64,000 nt of DNA from GCA-2748575 sp965222725 (GCA_965222725.1 OZ244969.1:5890001-5954000), one strand, 5' to 3'; shown: positions 1-10,140, counted from the first letter of the stretch. A program made the numbers and translations. Notes: a model not told the origin generated them from the letters alone.

Positions 1-1288
1 CATTGCCGATCAGGGTGGCGCCTTTTACCGGACGGGTGATTTTGCCGTCTTCAATCAGATAGGCTTCGTTGGCGGAGAACACAAACTTGCCGGACGTAAT
101 ATCCACCTGACCACCGCCGAAGTTCACCGCATACAGACCCTTTTTAACGGAACGGATAATATCCCCGGGCTCATCCTGCCCCGGGTACATATAGGTGTTG
201 GTCATGCGAGGCATGGGCAGGTGCGCATAGGATTCCCGACGGCCGTTGCCGGTGGAATGGTGCCCCATAAGACCGGCATTGAACTTATCCTGCATGTAGC
301 CCTTGAGGATACCGTTTTCTATCAGCACGGTGTGCTGAGCCGGTACACCCTCGTCATCCACAGACAGGGAACCGCGGCGATCCGCCAGGGTACCGTCATC
401 CACCACCGTACACAGCGAGGATGCCACCTTGTCGCCCACCCGGCCGGAAAACGCCGAGCTGCCCTTGCGGTTAAAATCCCCTTCCAGGCCGTGGCCCACC
501 GCTTCATGCAGCAATACGCCGGGCCAGCCGGAGCCCAGTACCACCGGCATGGTGCCTGCGGGAGCGGCTACCGAATCCATATTCACCTGGGCCATGCGCA
601 CGGCTTCGTGGGCGTAGGTTGTCAGGGTGGCCTCATCAAAAAGTTCATAGCCGCAGCGGCCACCGCCACCACAGCCACCCCGCTCCCGCCGGCCGTTCTT
701 TTCCATAATGACCGACACATTAAAACGCACCAGAGGGCGCACATCCGCGGCCAGGGTGCCGTCAGTACCGGCCACCAGCACCACCGACCAGTTGCCGGAA
801 AGGCTGACACTGACCTCGGCGATATGGGTATCCAGGCTGCGTACTTTGGCATCCACCTGTTTCAGAAGGTCCACTTTCTGGTCCGCTGTCAGGGTATCCA
901 GAGGATTGAGACCGTCATACAGGGGATCAAAGGGAACTTGCGAGAGCACAGGCACCGTCAGGCTCTGGCCCGCTTGCACAATGCTGCTGGCGGCCCGGGT
1001 GGCTTTTTCTATGGCAGGCAGGTGCAGGTCATCGGAATAGGAAAAACCGGTCTTTTCACCACTGACAGCCCGCACCCCCACACCGCCGCCAATATGATGG
1101 GAGCCGCTTTTGACGATGCCGTCCTCCAGTACCCAGGACTCACTGCGGGTGCGCTGAAAATACAGATCGCCGTAGTTGAGGGAGCGGGTATGCAGGGAAT
1201 TCAGAAGGGATTGAACCTGGGCTTCATCCAGCCCGTAGGGTGTCCAGAGAAGGTCTTTGGCCTGAGCAAAATAATCAGTTGATGACAT
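1..1288 (-). CDS. tldD: TldD metalloprotease (3' end cut by window edge)
   Basis: Partial gene: about 429 N-terminal residues are present and the C-terminus lies beyond base 1 (E. coli TldD is about 480 aa). The ATG at 1288 opens MSSTDYFAQAKDLLW, and the next upstream ATG runs straight into a stop. The family metal-binding HExxxH appears as HEAVGH at residues 261-266 (codons at about 508-491). TldD pairs with TldE/PmbA in a heteromeric zinc protease that degrades unfolded peptides and matures microcin B17 and CcdA. It is the last gene of the mreB-to-tldD run, 75 bp after the nitrilase gene. No tldE is seen in the window. Confidence 0.95.
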   Translation of the reverse strand, partial: MSSTDYFAQAKDLLWTPYGLDEAQVQSLLNSLHTRSLNYGDLYFQRTRSESWVLEDGIVKSGSHHIGGGVGVRAVSGEKTGFSYSDDLHLPAIEKATRAASSIVQAGQSLTVPVLSQVPFDPLYDGLNPLDTLTADQKVDLLKQVDAKVRSLDTHIAEVSVSLSGNWSVVLVAGTDGTLAADVRPLVRFNVSVIMEKNGRRERGGCGGGGRCGYELFDEATLTTYAHEAVRMAQVNMDSVAAPAGTMPVVLGSGWPGVLLHEAVGHGLEGDFNRKGSSAFSGRVGDKVASSLCTVVDDGTLADRRGSLSVDDEGVPAQHTVLIENGILKGYMQDKFNAGLMGHHSTGNGRRESYAHLPMPRMTNTYMYPGQDEPGDIIRSVKKGLYAVNFGGGQVDITSGKFVFSANEAYLIEDGKITRPVKGATLIGN

Positions 1289-1363
1289 GCATACCTCATC
1301 AGAATTCAGATAATAACCAGTATAGCAGCGGGCGGTTGAGCCAGTGGTTGTGTGTGCCCCGGA

Positions 1364-2242
1364 TCAGTCCAGCACCCGGTGCGACTGAACCGGCATCTTG
1401 CCGCGCAGCACCTGCTGGGCAGCCAGATCCAGGTTGGCGGTAACCACACCTTCGCCCTCTTCCTGACAGGCCAGTACCCGACCCCAGGGATCAATGATCA
1501 TGCTGTGGCCCCAGGTGCGGCGGGTAGCAGTGTGCTGTCCCCCCTGATTCGCGGCCAGCACAAAGCACTGGTTTTCGATGGCCCGGGCCCGCAGCAGGGA
1601 TTCCCAGTGGGCCCGGCCGGTTTCCCAGGTAAAGGCCGCAGGCACCGTGAGCAGGTCAGCCCCCTGCCGGGACAGACGGCGGTACAACTCGGGAAAGCGC
1701 AGGTCGTAGCACACAGATAAACCCAGCCACAGCGAACGGCCATCAGCCAGCGCCATGTTCACCAGCGCCGTTTCCGAGCCCGGTTCGATGGTTTCCGATT
1801 CCCTGTAGGCACCGTGGGCATCGGCCACGTCCACATCAAACAGATGAATCTTGTCGTAACGGGCCTGCTGGTTTCCCTGTGGATCAAACACCAGGGAACT
1901 GGTGCGCACCCGCCCTTCGCTGACCGGATCTGCATTGCCCGGATAGCGGCGCCGCTGGGGCAGGGTGCCTGCCACTATCCAGAGCCCCTGCTGCCTGGCC
2001 CAGGCAGCCACCTGTGCCGACAGGGTCTGCTGCAGTTCCTTTTCACCCCATTCATACAGGGCCTTGGCGTTAAACACGGCAAAGTTTTCCGGCAGCAACA
2101 CCAATTCAGCCCCGGCGTTTGCTGCCCGGGCCACCAGCGCTTCGGCGGCCTTCATGTTGGCTTCCACATCACCCTGGCTCACCATCTGAATGGCGGCCAC
2201 TGTGGTGGGTTGTGCTTGCGGGTTGTCAGTCGTGTCTGGCAT
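1364..2242 (-). CDS. Carbon-nitrogen hydrolase (nitrilase superfamily, Nit1/YbeM-like amidase)
   Basis: 292 aa, the usual length for the family. The Glu-Lys-Cys catalytic triad is visible: E52 (LPENF), K131 (YDKIHLFD) and C178 (SVCYDLRFPELYR). The CYDLRFPELYR context is typical of the Nit branch, whose members hydrolyse deaminated glutathione or omega-amides such as 2-oxoglutaramate; the exact substrate is inferred only. It starts 5 bp after yhdP, so it is translationally linked to it. The order yhdP-nitrilase-tldD is a common gammaproteobacterial arrangement and suggests no special role beyond housekeeping. Confidence 0.92.
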   Translation of the reverse strand: MPDTTDNPQAQPTTVAAIQMVSQGDVEANMKAAEALVARAANAGAELVLLPENFAVFNAKALYEWGEKELQQTLSAQVAAWARQQGLWIVAGTLPQRRRYPGNADPVSEGRVRTSSLVFDPQGNQQARYDKIHLFDVDVADAHGAYRESETIEPGSETALVNMALADGRSLWLGLSVCYDLRFPELYRRLSRQGADLLTVPAAFTWETGRAHWESLLRARAIENQCFVLAANQGGQHTATRRTWGHSMIIDPWGRVLACQEEGEGVVTANLDLAAQQVLRGKMPVQSHRVLD

Positions 2243-2247
2243 AGGTT

Positions 2248-5200
2248 TCAGTTACGCTTGGGAGATGCGGGTACCTGTTTTCCAGAATCAGGGTTTTCAG
2301 AACCAGAGTTTTCAGATTCCCCGGTTTTTGGTTTCGTTTCTGTTTCTGTTTCCGGCTCCACTACCTCCCCATTGGAAGTATCGGGTTCACTATGGCCGTT
2401 CTGGCCACCTTCCTTGACGATGGATTCCTGAATCTGCTTGGGAATAATATTAAAGGATTCCTGCAGGGACACGGCAGGATCATCCAGCGGACCTTCCACA
2501 CTGTACTTCATGGTCGTGAGTTTATCCAACTGGGAGCCCAGTACCTTTTCAATCACATAAACAGTTGCTGCTGCCGGCAAACCACCTACCGCCGCGGCGG
2601 GAAGCACCAGATTGCGGGTAACGGGTATGGTCACATTCAGATTGGCATCAATGGTTTTGCTGTTCAGGTTAAGATCGCCGTCCATGGTCATTTTCATGGC
2701 GGCGCCATCCAGTTTCAGTTGCCGGGTTTTCAGAATTTCTTTTTCCAGTTCAAATTCACCACGGATTTCGCTGTAAGGCATTTCGTTACTTTCCAGATCC
2801 TTGATCTTCAGGCGCAAGCGGGAAAGCCAGTCATCAAAGTTCAGCACTCCCAGCACCTTGTCTGCGGTGCCGGAACTGACATCACGGAAACGTCCTTCCT
2901 TTATGACCAGATCGAAACGGGCCTGAGCGGTAAGCAGATCAAAATCAAAAGGCGCATCCCGCCACTGGCTTTTCAGCGACATCCGGGCAGTTTCGCTGGT
3001 CAGGCTGGGGGCGTAACCCCAGGCTTCCAGAATATCCGCCACATTGCCGGCTTTGGCTTCGCCTTCGATGCGGGTTTCCGGTGATCCGGCTTTCCATAAC
3101 CAGTCGCCGGTACCTTTGAAGTTCACTCGTTTCAGATCAAAGGTCAGCGAATCAAAATGCACACCATCTGGCACCGGCGACCACCGCAATTGCCAGGAGC
3201 CAAAGTCTTCCTCGCCCAAAACCAGTTGCGCCAGCGACAGATCCAGTGCCGGCAATTGTCGGGGATCCAGCATACCGCTCACAGCAGACGGTGAACTGGT
3301 TTCCCCGGCCTCTGATTGAGTTGTTTCTGTTTCGGCTGCAATTTTTTCCGGTAGTTTAAGCTCCAGCAAGTGAACCTTTACCGGTGTGTCTATTGCCCGG
3401 TAATTGCCGCCGGCCAGATAGGCTTGCGGCAGTCTGGCGTCGCCCTTCACATCCGGCGAATCCACCGCCACATTGATAAAGCCGTCTTCCCGCTGCCAGG
3501 TCAGATTAAGATTCTGCAGCTTTGTCTGCTTGAGTTTGAGAGTGCCAATGTTCAGACGGCTGTGATCAATACGGGGCAACATCCCTGCCGAGCGCTCACC
3601 CTGCTGCATGTTATTCCGGGCTTCGTCCACCTTTTTTACGCTGCGGGACCAGGCATTGGTATCCAGTGTTTCTATGGTGCCGTTTATGGAAAAATAGGGC
3701 TGTTCCGGCAGCACGGCTTTTTCACCAAAGGCGATAGCGCCGCGGTTCAGTTCATCTTCTTCCATCACCATTTTCAGATCAAACAGATCGCCATATTGCA
3801 CGGACTGAAAACGCTTCTCGCCACCCAGTGTTGTCTTGTAAGAAAGTGATAACGCTTTTCCCGATGACTTTTTCAGAGGTTGGGGATAATCCACCTGCAC
3901 ATCTTTCAGGGATGTTTCGATTTCCAGCAGGTTACGGCTAATGGCCTGGTCTTCCGGTGTGTTACGGATATAAATAGCCGCGTTGTAATCAAAAGGTCCG
4001 TCAAAAGGCGCCAGCATATCCAGTTTCAGCCAGGGCTTTATCGCACTCATTCGTGTGTTGCCGCGGGTGCGGATAACAGTTTGCTGCGGTTTTGAATCAG
4101 GCTTTGATTTAAGCTTTGCTTCACGCTCTGATGTGCGTTTGTCCGCATTCACTTCAGCGGAACTGTTTTCGGCCACCGGATAAGCCGGGTCATCTTCCGT
4201 CATAATGGTCGCTGAAATATCACCATCGAACACCCTGCCCGTCAGTCCCGGCGATGACAGACCATCCGCCAGACTGAAGTTCACTTCACCGTTCAGGTTA
4301 TCAATCACCAGCTCCGGTTCTTTCAGCACAAACTGACCCTGCTGCAGATCCACCTGCACTGTGACTTCCACCTCCGGATCCTGATCCTTGCGGAAAGGCA
4401 CTTCAACGCCCACCAGAATATCGCCCTGCCCGCTCACAGAAAACGGCTCCAGAATGGGCGCGGTGATGTCGCTGATGGGAGACTCCTTGAGAATCCCGAT
4501 TGCCTGTTCCACCGGCCCTTTCAGATCCGCTTCCACCCACAGATCCACCATACCTTCGCCCACCCGGCGGGTGCCGACCCGGGCCTGGTTCAGGGAGGCA
4601 CCGTAATAAGCCCCGCTCAGGGCCCAGGCATCCACCGTTCCGCTGTCGATTCGCACATCGGCAGCCACATGCTCCACCGGGCGCCAACCATCCAGATAGG
4701 ACAGCTGCACATCGTCAACGGTAAATCCCAGCACGTACTGAAAAGGCTCAAACTCGTACAGGTTAGTGGGGCCATGAAACAGCAGATCACCCCGTAACAG
4801 GGTTCCCCCGAGCACCGCCTGATCCAGCCAGCGTACGACACCATCGGGAATCACCCCCACGGGTAAATGGGGATGAATAAAATCGGCATTGAACTGATCC
4901 AGGGTGGCCTGCAAACGCAGGTAGGGTTGGCTTTCACTGGTTTTGTCCTTGCTGACGGACAGCTGGGTAGCCCCTTTGATCTGTTCATCGTTCACCAGCA
5001 TCAGCCCGCTTTCGATAAGTAATTCGTCGGGCGAGTTGTGAATCAGCAGCGCACCATGGGCTTCATCCACCAGCAGGGTTTCGCGGAACAACCGGGGATA
5101 ATCCAGCGTTACCGACTCGCCTTTAAAATCAATCACCGACAGGCGTTTACCCAGCAGCACACGGGCCGATACATTGTTTAAACCGGGAATCCAGCGCTTG

Positions 5201-6582
5201 GGATGCAGGGTAAGATCAGACAGGTCGGCACTCAGGCGATAATCCGTTACCTGTTGCTGCTGCACTTCCATTTCAAACACCAGATCTGACAAACTGGCTT
5301 CCGGACGGATAACGCTCAGGGCTTGGTAAGCTTTGCTGTTCGGATCCAGAAAAGCAGCGTAATAACGGACCCAGGGAGACAGGGTGGCACGATCCAGTTT
5401 ACCGATATAACGGCGGGGCGCTGCAGCAGCAGACTGTTCAGACGTTGTAGTGCTGGATGTGCTGGTGGATGTGCTGGATGTAGTGCTGGATATAGTGGCG
5501 GGAGTGGCATCAGCGTTTTTATCCCCCGGGATTTTTTGACTGTGCAATACCAGCTGCTGCGGGCGCCAGGTAAAGTCTTCACCGGTCACTTCCAGGGATT
5601 CAAAGCCCACCAACCAATTGCCCTGCCAACGCCCTTCCCATTTGGCAACGCCGGTCACGGATTTTAACGCCGGTGGCTGTTGCTGCTTGCCCTGATGGAT
5701 CACCACCAGGTCCTTGACCATCAGCCTGGACGTGAGCCGTTCCAGTTCGCCCTGATGCACTGTGCCCCACAGTTCGATATCGCCACTGGCCCGGGTAACT
5801 TCCAATGCACTGAGTTCGCTGACGGGGAGCGGCATCCAGGGTGCCAGTTCCGGAGCCGATACCTGGCTGTACAGGTGACCATTGACGGATTCCAGATCTC
5901 CCAGGCTGCCACTGAAATCACCACCCACCCGGGCATTGATGTGGCTGTTTTCCTGCTGCAATACCAGATCCGCCCAGAAATGCTTGCGCCCCCCCTGTCG
6001 GCTCACCCCCAGATTAATATCGGACACTGTTACCGGCTGTTTCCAGAATCCGGTGACGGCAATGCGGCTATCGGTAATCTGAATATGTGGCTGCCTGACC
6101 AGATTGTCGATACGATCCAGTATTGAACGATCGTCTCCTTCCGGATCTTTGTTTTCCTTGTCGTTCTGTTCACGGGGCGGCAGGTTTTTAATAGCAAACC
6201 GGTGATCGGTGTAGGCCAGTTCAAATTCGGCACCGTCCAGCCAGAGTTTTATGACCGGGCGAAACTGAATCAGGGAAGCCCCCAGATTCACTTCCAGGGA
6301 AAATTCCTTCATCAACAGAAAAGCGTCCGTTTGCCCCGGGGCGGTGGCCCGCAAACCGGCCATGGTGATTCTTGGGGAAAGGTCCTGCCACTTGCCACTG
6401 GCGGTATCAAACTCAATGGTGTGACCGGTAATATCAGAAAGCCAGTTGCGGATTTCCGGCTGAAATTCCTCAACATGAGCCACCAGCTGGCGGCCGACGC
6501 CCACCAGTACTGCGGCACTGACAAACAGTGCAATCAGCCCGATCAGGATCAGGCGCGAAAGAATAAGTACCAGTCGATTCAC
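2248..6582 (-). CDS. yhdP: YhdP family AsmA-like envelope protein
   Basis: 1444 aa with one N-terminal membrane segment (about residues 7-28) followed by a very long periplasmic region with AsmA/DUF3971-type repeats. The C-terminal AsmA-like part includes GDLNLNSKTIDANLNVTIPV. YhdP, TamB and YdbH are bridge-like proteins thought to carry phospholipid to the outer membrane. The protein is longer than E. coli YhdP (about 1270 aa). Part of the excess is a Ser/Thr-rich low-complexity insert around residues 358-382 (bases about 5436-5511) and a Glu/Thr/Ser/Pro-rich tail (bases about 2255-2390). The start overlaps the rng stop by 4 bp (ATGA). Confidence 0.93.
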   Translation of the reverse strand: MNRLVLILSRLILIGLIALFVSAAVLVGVGRQLVAHVEEFQPEIRNWLSDITGHTIEFDTASGKWQDLSPRITMAGLRATAPGQTDAFLLMKEFSLEVNLGASLIQFRPVIKLWLDGAEFELAYTDHRFAIKNLPPREQNDKENKDPEGDDRSILDRIDNLVRQPHIQITDSRIAVTGFWKQPVTVSDINLGVSRQGGRKHFWADLVLQQENSHINARVGGDFSGSLGDLESVNGHLYSQVSAPELAPWMPLPVSELSALEVTRASGDIELWGTVHQGELERLTSRLMVKDLVVIHQGKQQQPPALKSVTGVAKWEGRWQGNWLVGFESLEVTGEDFTWRPQQLVLHSQKIPGDKNADATPATISSTTSSTSTSTSSTTTSEQSAAAAPRRYIGKLDRATLSPWVRYYAAFLDPNSKAYQALSVIRPEASLSDLVFEMEVQQQQVTDYRLSADLSDLTLHPKRWIPGLNNVSARVLLGKRLSVIDFKGESVTLDYPRLFRETLLVDEAHGALLIHNSPDELLIESGLMLVNDEQIKGATQLSVSKDKTSESQPYLRLQATLDQFNADFIHPHLPVGVIPDGVVRWLDQAVLGGTLLRGDLLFHGPTNLYEFEPFQYVLGFTVDDVQLSYLDGWRPVEHVAADVRIDSGTVDAWALSGAYYGASLNQARVGTRRVGEGMVDLWVEADLKGPVEQAIGILKESPISDITAPILEPFSVSGQGDILVGVEVPFRKDQDPEVEVTVQVDLQQGQFVLKEPELVIDNLNGEVNFSLADGLSSPGLTGRVFDGDISATIMTEDDPAYPVAENSSAEVNADKRTSEREAKLKSKPDSKPQQTVIRTRGNTRMSAIKPWLKLDMLAPFDGPFDYNAAIYIRNTPEDQAISRNLLEIETSLKDVQVDYPQPLKKSSGKALSLSYKTTLGGEKRFQSVQYGDLFDLKMVMEEDELNRGAIAFGEKAVLPEQPYFSINGTIETLDTNAWSRSVKKVDEARNNMQQGERSAGMLPRIDHSRLNIGTLKLKQTKLQNLNLTWQREDGFINVAVDSPDVKGDARLPQAYLAGGNYRAIDTPVKVHLLELKLPEKIAAETETTQSEAGETSSPSAVSGMLDPRQLPALDLSLAQLVLGEEDFGSWQLRWSPVPDGVHFDSLTFDLKRVNFKGTGDWLWKAGSPETRIEGEAKAGNVADILEAWGYAPSLTSETARMSLKSQWRDAPFDFDLLTAQARFDLVIKEGRFRDVSSGTADKVLGVLNFDDWLSRLRLKIKDLESNEMPYSEIRGEFELEKEILKTRQLKLDGAAMKMTMDGDLNLNSKTIDANLNVTIPVTRNLVLPAAAVGGLPAAATVYVIEKVLGSQLDKLTTMKYSVEGPLDDPAVSLQESFNIIPKQIQESIVKEGGQNGHSEPDTSNGEVVEPETETETKPKTGESENSGSENPDSGKQVPASPKRN

Positions 6583-8048
6583 ATCAATACAACGTCAAAC
6601 TGTTCCTGGCTGTAGAGCGCTTCCACCTGAAAGCGGATGGTTTTGCCGACAAAGTCTTCCAGATCCGCCACATTGGCAGACTCCTCATCCAGAAGACGAT
6701 CCACCACACTCTGGGACGCAATCACCAGAAAGGATTCCATTTCATAGGCACGACGCTGGCGAAGTATGTCCCGGAATATCTCGTAGCAAACAGATTCCGA
6801 TGTTTTTACCACACCCCGCCCCTCACAGGCGGGGCAGGCTTCACAAAGTACCCGCTCCAGGCTTTCCCGGGTGCGCTTGCGGGTCATTTCCACCAGCCCC
6901 AGTTCCGACACCTGGGTGATTTTGGTTTTTACCCGGTCTTTTTCCAGTGCTTTCTCGAAAATGCGCAACACCTGGCGACGATGTTCCTCATCTTCCATAT
7001 CAATAAAGTCGATAATGATAATGCCGCCCAGGTTACGTAACCGTAATTGCCGGGCAATGGTCTGGGCCGCTTCCAGATTGGTTTTGAAAATGGTTTCTTC
7101 CAGATTGCGATGGCCGACAAAAGCGCCGGTGTTCACATCGATGGTGGTCATGGCCTCGGTCTGGTCAATCACAATATGGCCACCGGATTTCAGCTGCACT
7201 TCGCGTCCCAATGCTTTCTGGATTTCCTGCTCTACACCATACAAATCAAAAATGGGGCGCTCACCAGGATAATGCTCAATGTATTTTTCCAGATCCGGAA
7301 TAAACTCGCGGACAAACTCCATCACCTTGCCGTGGGTTTCCCGGGAATCGATACGGATTTTTTCCACGGAATCCCGTACTTCATCCCGCAGGGTTCGCAT
7401 GTACAAAGGCAGATCCTGATGAATGTTGCTGGCAATTTTTGCCCGGGCGGATTTGATCTGAATGGCTTTCCAGAGGCGCCAGAGAAAATCCACATCACTG
7501 CGCAGAGATTCCTCATCGCAGCCTTCCGCCACCGTACGCAGAATAAAGCCCTTGCGCTCTATGTCTTCCCGCTCATCCACGATTTTTTCGACGATAGAAC
7601 GCAACCGCTCCCGTTCGTTTTCATCTTCAATCTTCTGGGAAACACCAATGTGATCACTGTAGGGCATGTAAACCAGATAACGGGAGGGAATGGATATATG
7701 GCTGGTCAGACGTGCGCCTTTGGTGCCGATCATATCCTTGGTGACCTGCACAATAATGGAATCGCCTTCCCTGACCAGTTCATTGATGTTGGCCACGTCA
7801 TCGTTGTCGTTGCCGTCGCTGGGCACCCAGATATCCTTGGCATGGAGAAACGCAGCCCGCTCCAGGCCCACATCCACAAAGGCCGCCTGCATGCCCGGCA
7901 ATACCCGCACCACCTTGCCGTTGAATATGCCGCCCACCAGGCCGCGTTTGGCGGTGCGCTCAATAATGATTTCCTGAACGACGCCGTTTTCAATCACCGC
8001 TACCCGGGTTTCCATGGGGGTAACGTTTATCAGAATCTCTTCACTCAT
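6579..8048 (-). CDS. rng: Ribonuclease G
   Basis: 489 aa, matching E. coli RNase G (CafA) in length and lacking the long C-terminal scaffold of RNase E. It has an S1-like N-terminal domain (GGIFNGKVVRVLPGMQAAFVDVG split around residue 40), the catalytic DNase I-like region with VNTGAFVG and IIIDFIDM (the acidic Mg-binding residues), and a CxxCPxC Zn-link at CEACPACEGRG. The enzyme processes the 16S rRNA 5' end and selected mRNAs. It sits in the conserved mreBCD-maf-rng-yhdP order and overlaps yhdP by 4 bp. The start ATG at 8048 opens MSEEILINVTPMETRVAV. Confidence 0.96.
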   Translation of the reverse strand: MSEEILINVTPMETRVAVIENGVVQEIIIERTAKRGLVGGIFNGKVVRVLPGMQAAFVDVGLERAAFLHAKDIWVPSDGNDNDDVANINELVREGDSIIVQVTKDMIGTKGARLTSHISIPSRYLVYMPYSDHIGVSQKIEDENERERLRSIVEKIVDEREDIERKGFILRTVAEGCDEESLRSDVDFLWRLWKAIQIKSARAKIASNIHQDLPLYMRTLRDEVRDSVEKIRIDSRETHGKVMEFVREFIPDLEKYIEHYPGERPIFDLYGVEQEIQKALGREVQLKSGGHIVIDQTEAMTTIDVNTGAFVGHRNLEETIFKTNLEAAQTIARQLRLRNLGGIIIIDFIDMEDEEHRRQVLRIFEKALEKDRVKTKITQVSELGLVEMTRKRTRESLERVLCEACPACEGRGVVKTSESVCYEIFRDILRQRRAYEMESFLVIASQSVVDRLLDEESANVADLEDFVGKTIRFQVEALYSQEQFDVVLM

Positions 8049-8099
8049 CAGTTCTGTATCCTTCAGCCCGGGTATCGGTAGGGAGCCGGCGTAACGCCG

Positions 8100-8699
8100 C
8101 TAGCACGCCGTCAGCCAGTAGCCCACATCAAAACGTTCCAGCAGGTGAATGGTTTCTGTCAGAGGCAGCCCCACCACCCCGCTGTAGCTGCCTTCAATAC
8201 GTTGCACAAAAGCTGCACCATACCCCTGAATGCCATAGGCTCCGGCCTTGTCTGCCGGCTCTCCGGTGGCCCAGTAACGCGCGATCAGCTCATCAGACAG
8301 CGGTTTAAAAAACACCTCAGTACAGGATAGCTGGCACTCAACCCTGTCCTCAAACTGGATTGCCACCGCGCTCATGACGGTGTGACGATTGCCGGAAAGA
8401 CATTGCAGCATACTCATGGCATGGGCCTTATCTTCGGGCTTACCCAGGGTTTGACCATCAAATACCACAGAAGTGTCCGAACCCATCACCGGCAACGCCG
8501 GTTTGCCCAGTTCCCCGATCAGATCCCAGCCTGCCGCCGCCTTGCCAATGGCCAGACGCCGCACGTATTCCTCGGGGGATTCACCGAAGAGTTCGGATTC
8601 GTCCAGATCAACCGGGTGGATGTCGCAGGGCACACCAATTTGCGCCAGAAGCTCCCGCCGGCGTGGCGAGGCAGAGGCAAGATAGATTTTTTCAAACAT
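8100..8699 (-). CDS. maf: Maf-family nucleotide pyrophosphatase
   Basis: 199 aa. The Maf signature is at the N-terminus (LASASPRRRELL, residues 7-18), followed by GSDTSVVFDGQTLGKPED (substrate and metal site) and the C-terminal YGIQGYGAAFVQRIEGSYSGVVGLPL. Maf (YhdE branch) hydrolyses dTTP/UTP and modified pyrimidine nucleotides and, when overexpressed, blocks septation. It lies between mreD and rng in the same transcriptional direction, 51 bp upstream of rng. Confidence 0.95.
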   Translation of the reverse strand: MFEKIYLASASPRRRELLAQIGVPCDIHPVDLDESELFGESPEEYVRRLAIGKAAAGWDLIGELGKPALPVMGSDTSVVFDGQTLGKPEDKAHAMSMLQCLSGNRHTVMSAVAIQFEDRVECQLSCTEVFFKPLSDELIARYWATGEPADKAGAYGIQGYGAAFVQRIEGSYSGVVGLPLTETIHLLERFDVGYWLTAC

Positions 8700-8749
8700 A
8701 ACGCGTCCGCGGGTTGGTTTTTATCCAGCCTTTACGGCTTTTGTTCTAT

Positions 8750-9226
8750 TTATTCTATTCGGTAGCTGCGCCGCAGGGATCGTAGCACCATCAGCACCCA
8801 GGGCCAGAAAATACCTGACATGATGGCCCCCATCCAGTAGCTCATGGTCCAGGGAGTGACGTGCACCGAGCGCTGAATCAGCAGGGCACTCAGTTGGTAA
8901 ATGCCTACTAACACAATAATGGACAGGCATTGCTGCCACACCGGGAACACCCGGATCCGCAAATGCAGCACGTACGTGACATAGGCCACCAACGCCAGTG
9001 AAAAGGCATTCTGGCCCAGTACATCACCCAGCACCACATCCAGAAACAGCCCTGCCACCCAGGCCACTATCACGCCCACACGGTGGGGTACAGCAATAAC
9101 CCAGTACAACAAAACCAACGCTACCCAGCAAGGTCGTGCAGGTTCTGCCCAGTCCGGCAGGCCCACCACTTCCAGAATGTAGGCCACCACAAAGCTGGCA
9201 AAAATAATTCCGGCTCCGCGCCCCAT
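8750..9226 (-). CDS. mreD: Rod shape-determining protein MreD
   Basis: 158 aa, strongly hydrophobic, with about five or six membrane segments, as expected for MreD. It belongs to the elongasome and links MreB/MreC to peptidoglycan synthesis at the inner membrane. Its ATG shares one base with the mreC stop (TGATG), indicating coupled translation. The C-terminus RSLRRSYRIE is basic and presumably cytoplasmic. The assignment rests as much on position (mreB-mreC-mreD) as on the weakly conserved sequence. Confidence 0.93.
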   Translation of the reverse strand: MGRGAGIIFASFVVAYILEVVGLPDWAEPARPCWVALVLLYWVIAVPHRVGVIVAWVAGLFLDVVLGDVLGQNAFSLALVAYVTYVLHLRIRVFPVWQQCLSIIVLVGIYQLSALLIQRSVHVTPWTMSYWMGAIMSGIFWPWVLMVLRSLRRSYRIE

Positions 9227-10140
9227 CAGCGCTCCTCCCCGGTGGTTTCAGCGTTCTCTTCTGCTGCAGGCGTTTCCGGTTCGGCAGCGGCTGCCGCCGC
9301 AGCGGCCTGAGCTTCCCGGGTTTCGCTGGAAAACACCAGCAGCACATGGCGGCTGCGGTCCAGCTGTGCCGACGGTGCCGCACTGACGATGGCAAAAGGC
9401 AGGCCGGGATCGTGGCGTACTTCAGTCACCTTGCCCACGGGATAACCGGAAGGAAAACGCCCTCCCAGCCCGGAGGTGACCAGCAGATCCCCCTCCACAA
9501 TATCCGCCGTGTCCGGTACGTGAATCAGTTTGAGTTTATCCAGACTGCCGGAACCCACGGCAATGGCCCGCACCCCGTTACGGGCCACATGCACAGGCAC
9601 CCCATGGGAGGCATCACTGATCAGCAGTGCCCGGGAGCTGAGGGGCCCCACATCGGTAAGCTGTCCCATTAAACCGTCTGCGTCCAGTACCGCCTGCCCC
9701 GGATAGGCATCATCCCGGGAGCCCTTGTCGATAATGACTTCGTGACGAAATGGATCCGGATCCACGCCGATAATTTCCGCCACGATCACCTGATCATCCA
9801 CCAGGTCTGCGGAATTGAGCAATTCTTTCAGGCGGGTATTCTCGGCCACGATAGCCGCCAGTTTCTGCACCCGTCGCTGCAGCAACAGGACTTCCGAATC
9901 CAGACGACGGTTCTCCTGCTCCAGATCCTCGCGGGACTGCACGCTTTCTGATGACCACTCCGCCAGGGTGTACGGAATATTGGCGACATAGTGAATAGGC
10001 AGGGTAAAAACAGACAAGGCATTGCGCACGGGGTTGAGCAGGTCGGTGCGGTGGTCGATAAAAATCAGGGCGAAAGAGATCATGGTGAAAAACACCAGGC
10101 GATAACGATTCGCTGTATTCTGAGCAAAAATCGTTTTTAT
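9226..10140 (-). CDS. mreC: Rod shape-determining protein MreC, probable AUA start
   Basis: 304 aa from the start chosen here. It has an N-terminal membrane anchor, a coiled coil (about residues 60-105, with EDLEQENRRLDSEVLLLQ), then the periplasmic beta domain (GLMGQLTDVGPLSSRALLI, VTSGLGGRFPSGYPVGKV). The C-terminal tail is Ala/Glu-rich. The first conventional start in frame is a GTG at 10095, which has no ribosome-binding site and cuts off the short cytoplasmic N-terminus. An in-frame ATA at 10140 lies 8 bases after a perfect GGAGG and yields IKTIFAQNTANRYRLVFF, resembling normal MreC starts. MreC bridges MreB/MreD to PBP2-RodA. Confidence 0.88.
   Translation of the reverse strand: MKTIFAQNTANRYRLVFFTMISFALIFIDHRTDLLNPVRNALSVFTLPIHYVANIPYTLAEWSSESVQSREDLEQENRRLDSEVLLLQRRVQKLAAIVAENTRLKELLNSADLVDDQVIVAEIIGVDPDPFRHEVIIDKGSRDDAYPGQAVLDADGLMGQLTDVGPLSSRALLISDASHGVPVHVARNGVRAIAVGSGSLDKLKLIHVPDTADIVEGDLLVTSGLGGRFPSGYPVGKVTEVRHDPGLPFAIVSAAPSAQLDRSRHVLLVFSSETREAQAAAAAAAAEPETPAAEENAETTGEER

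Noticed and set aside
221..1282. 353-codon plus-strand frame over tldD
   Set aside because: The minus strand encodes TldD with HEAVGH in frame. The plus-strand frame has His/Gly-rich, non-family composition typical of an antisense shadow.
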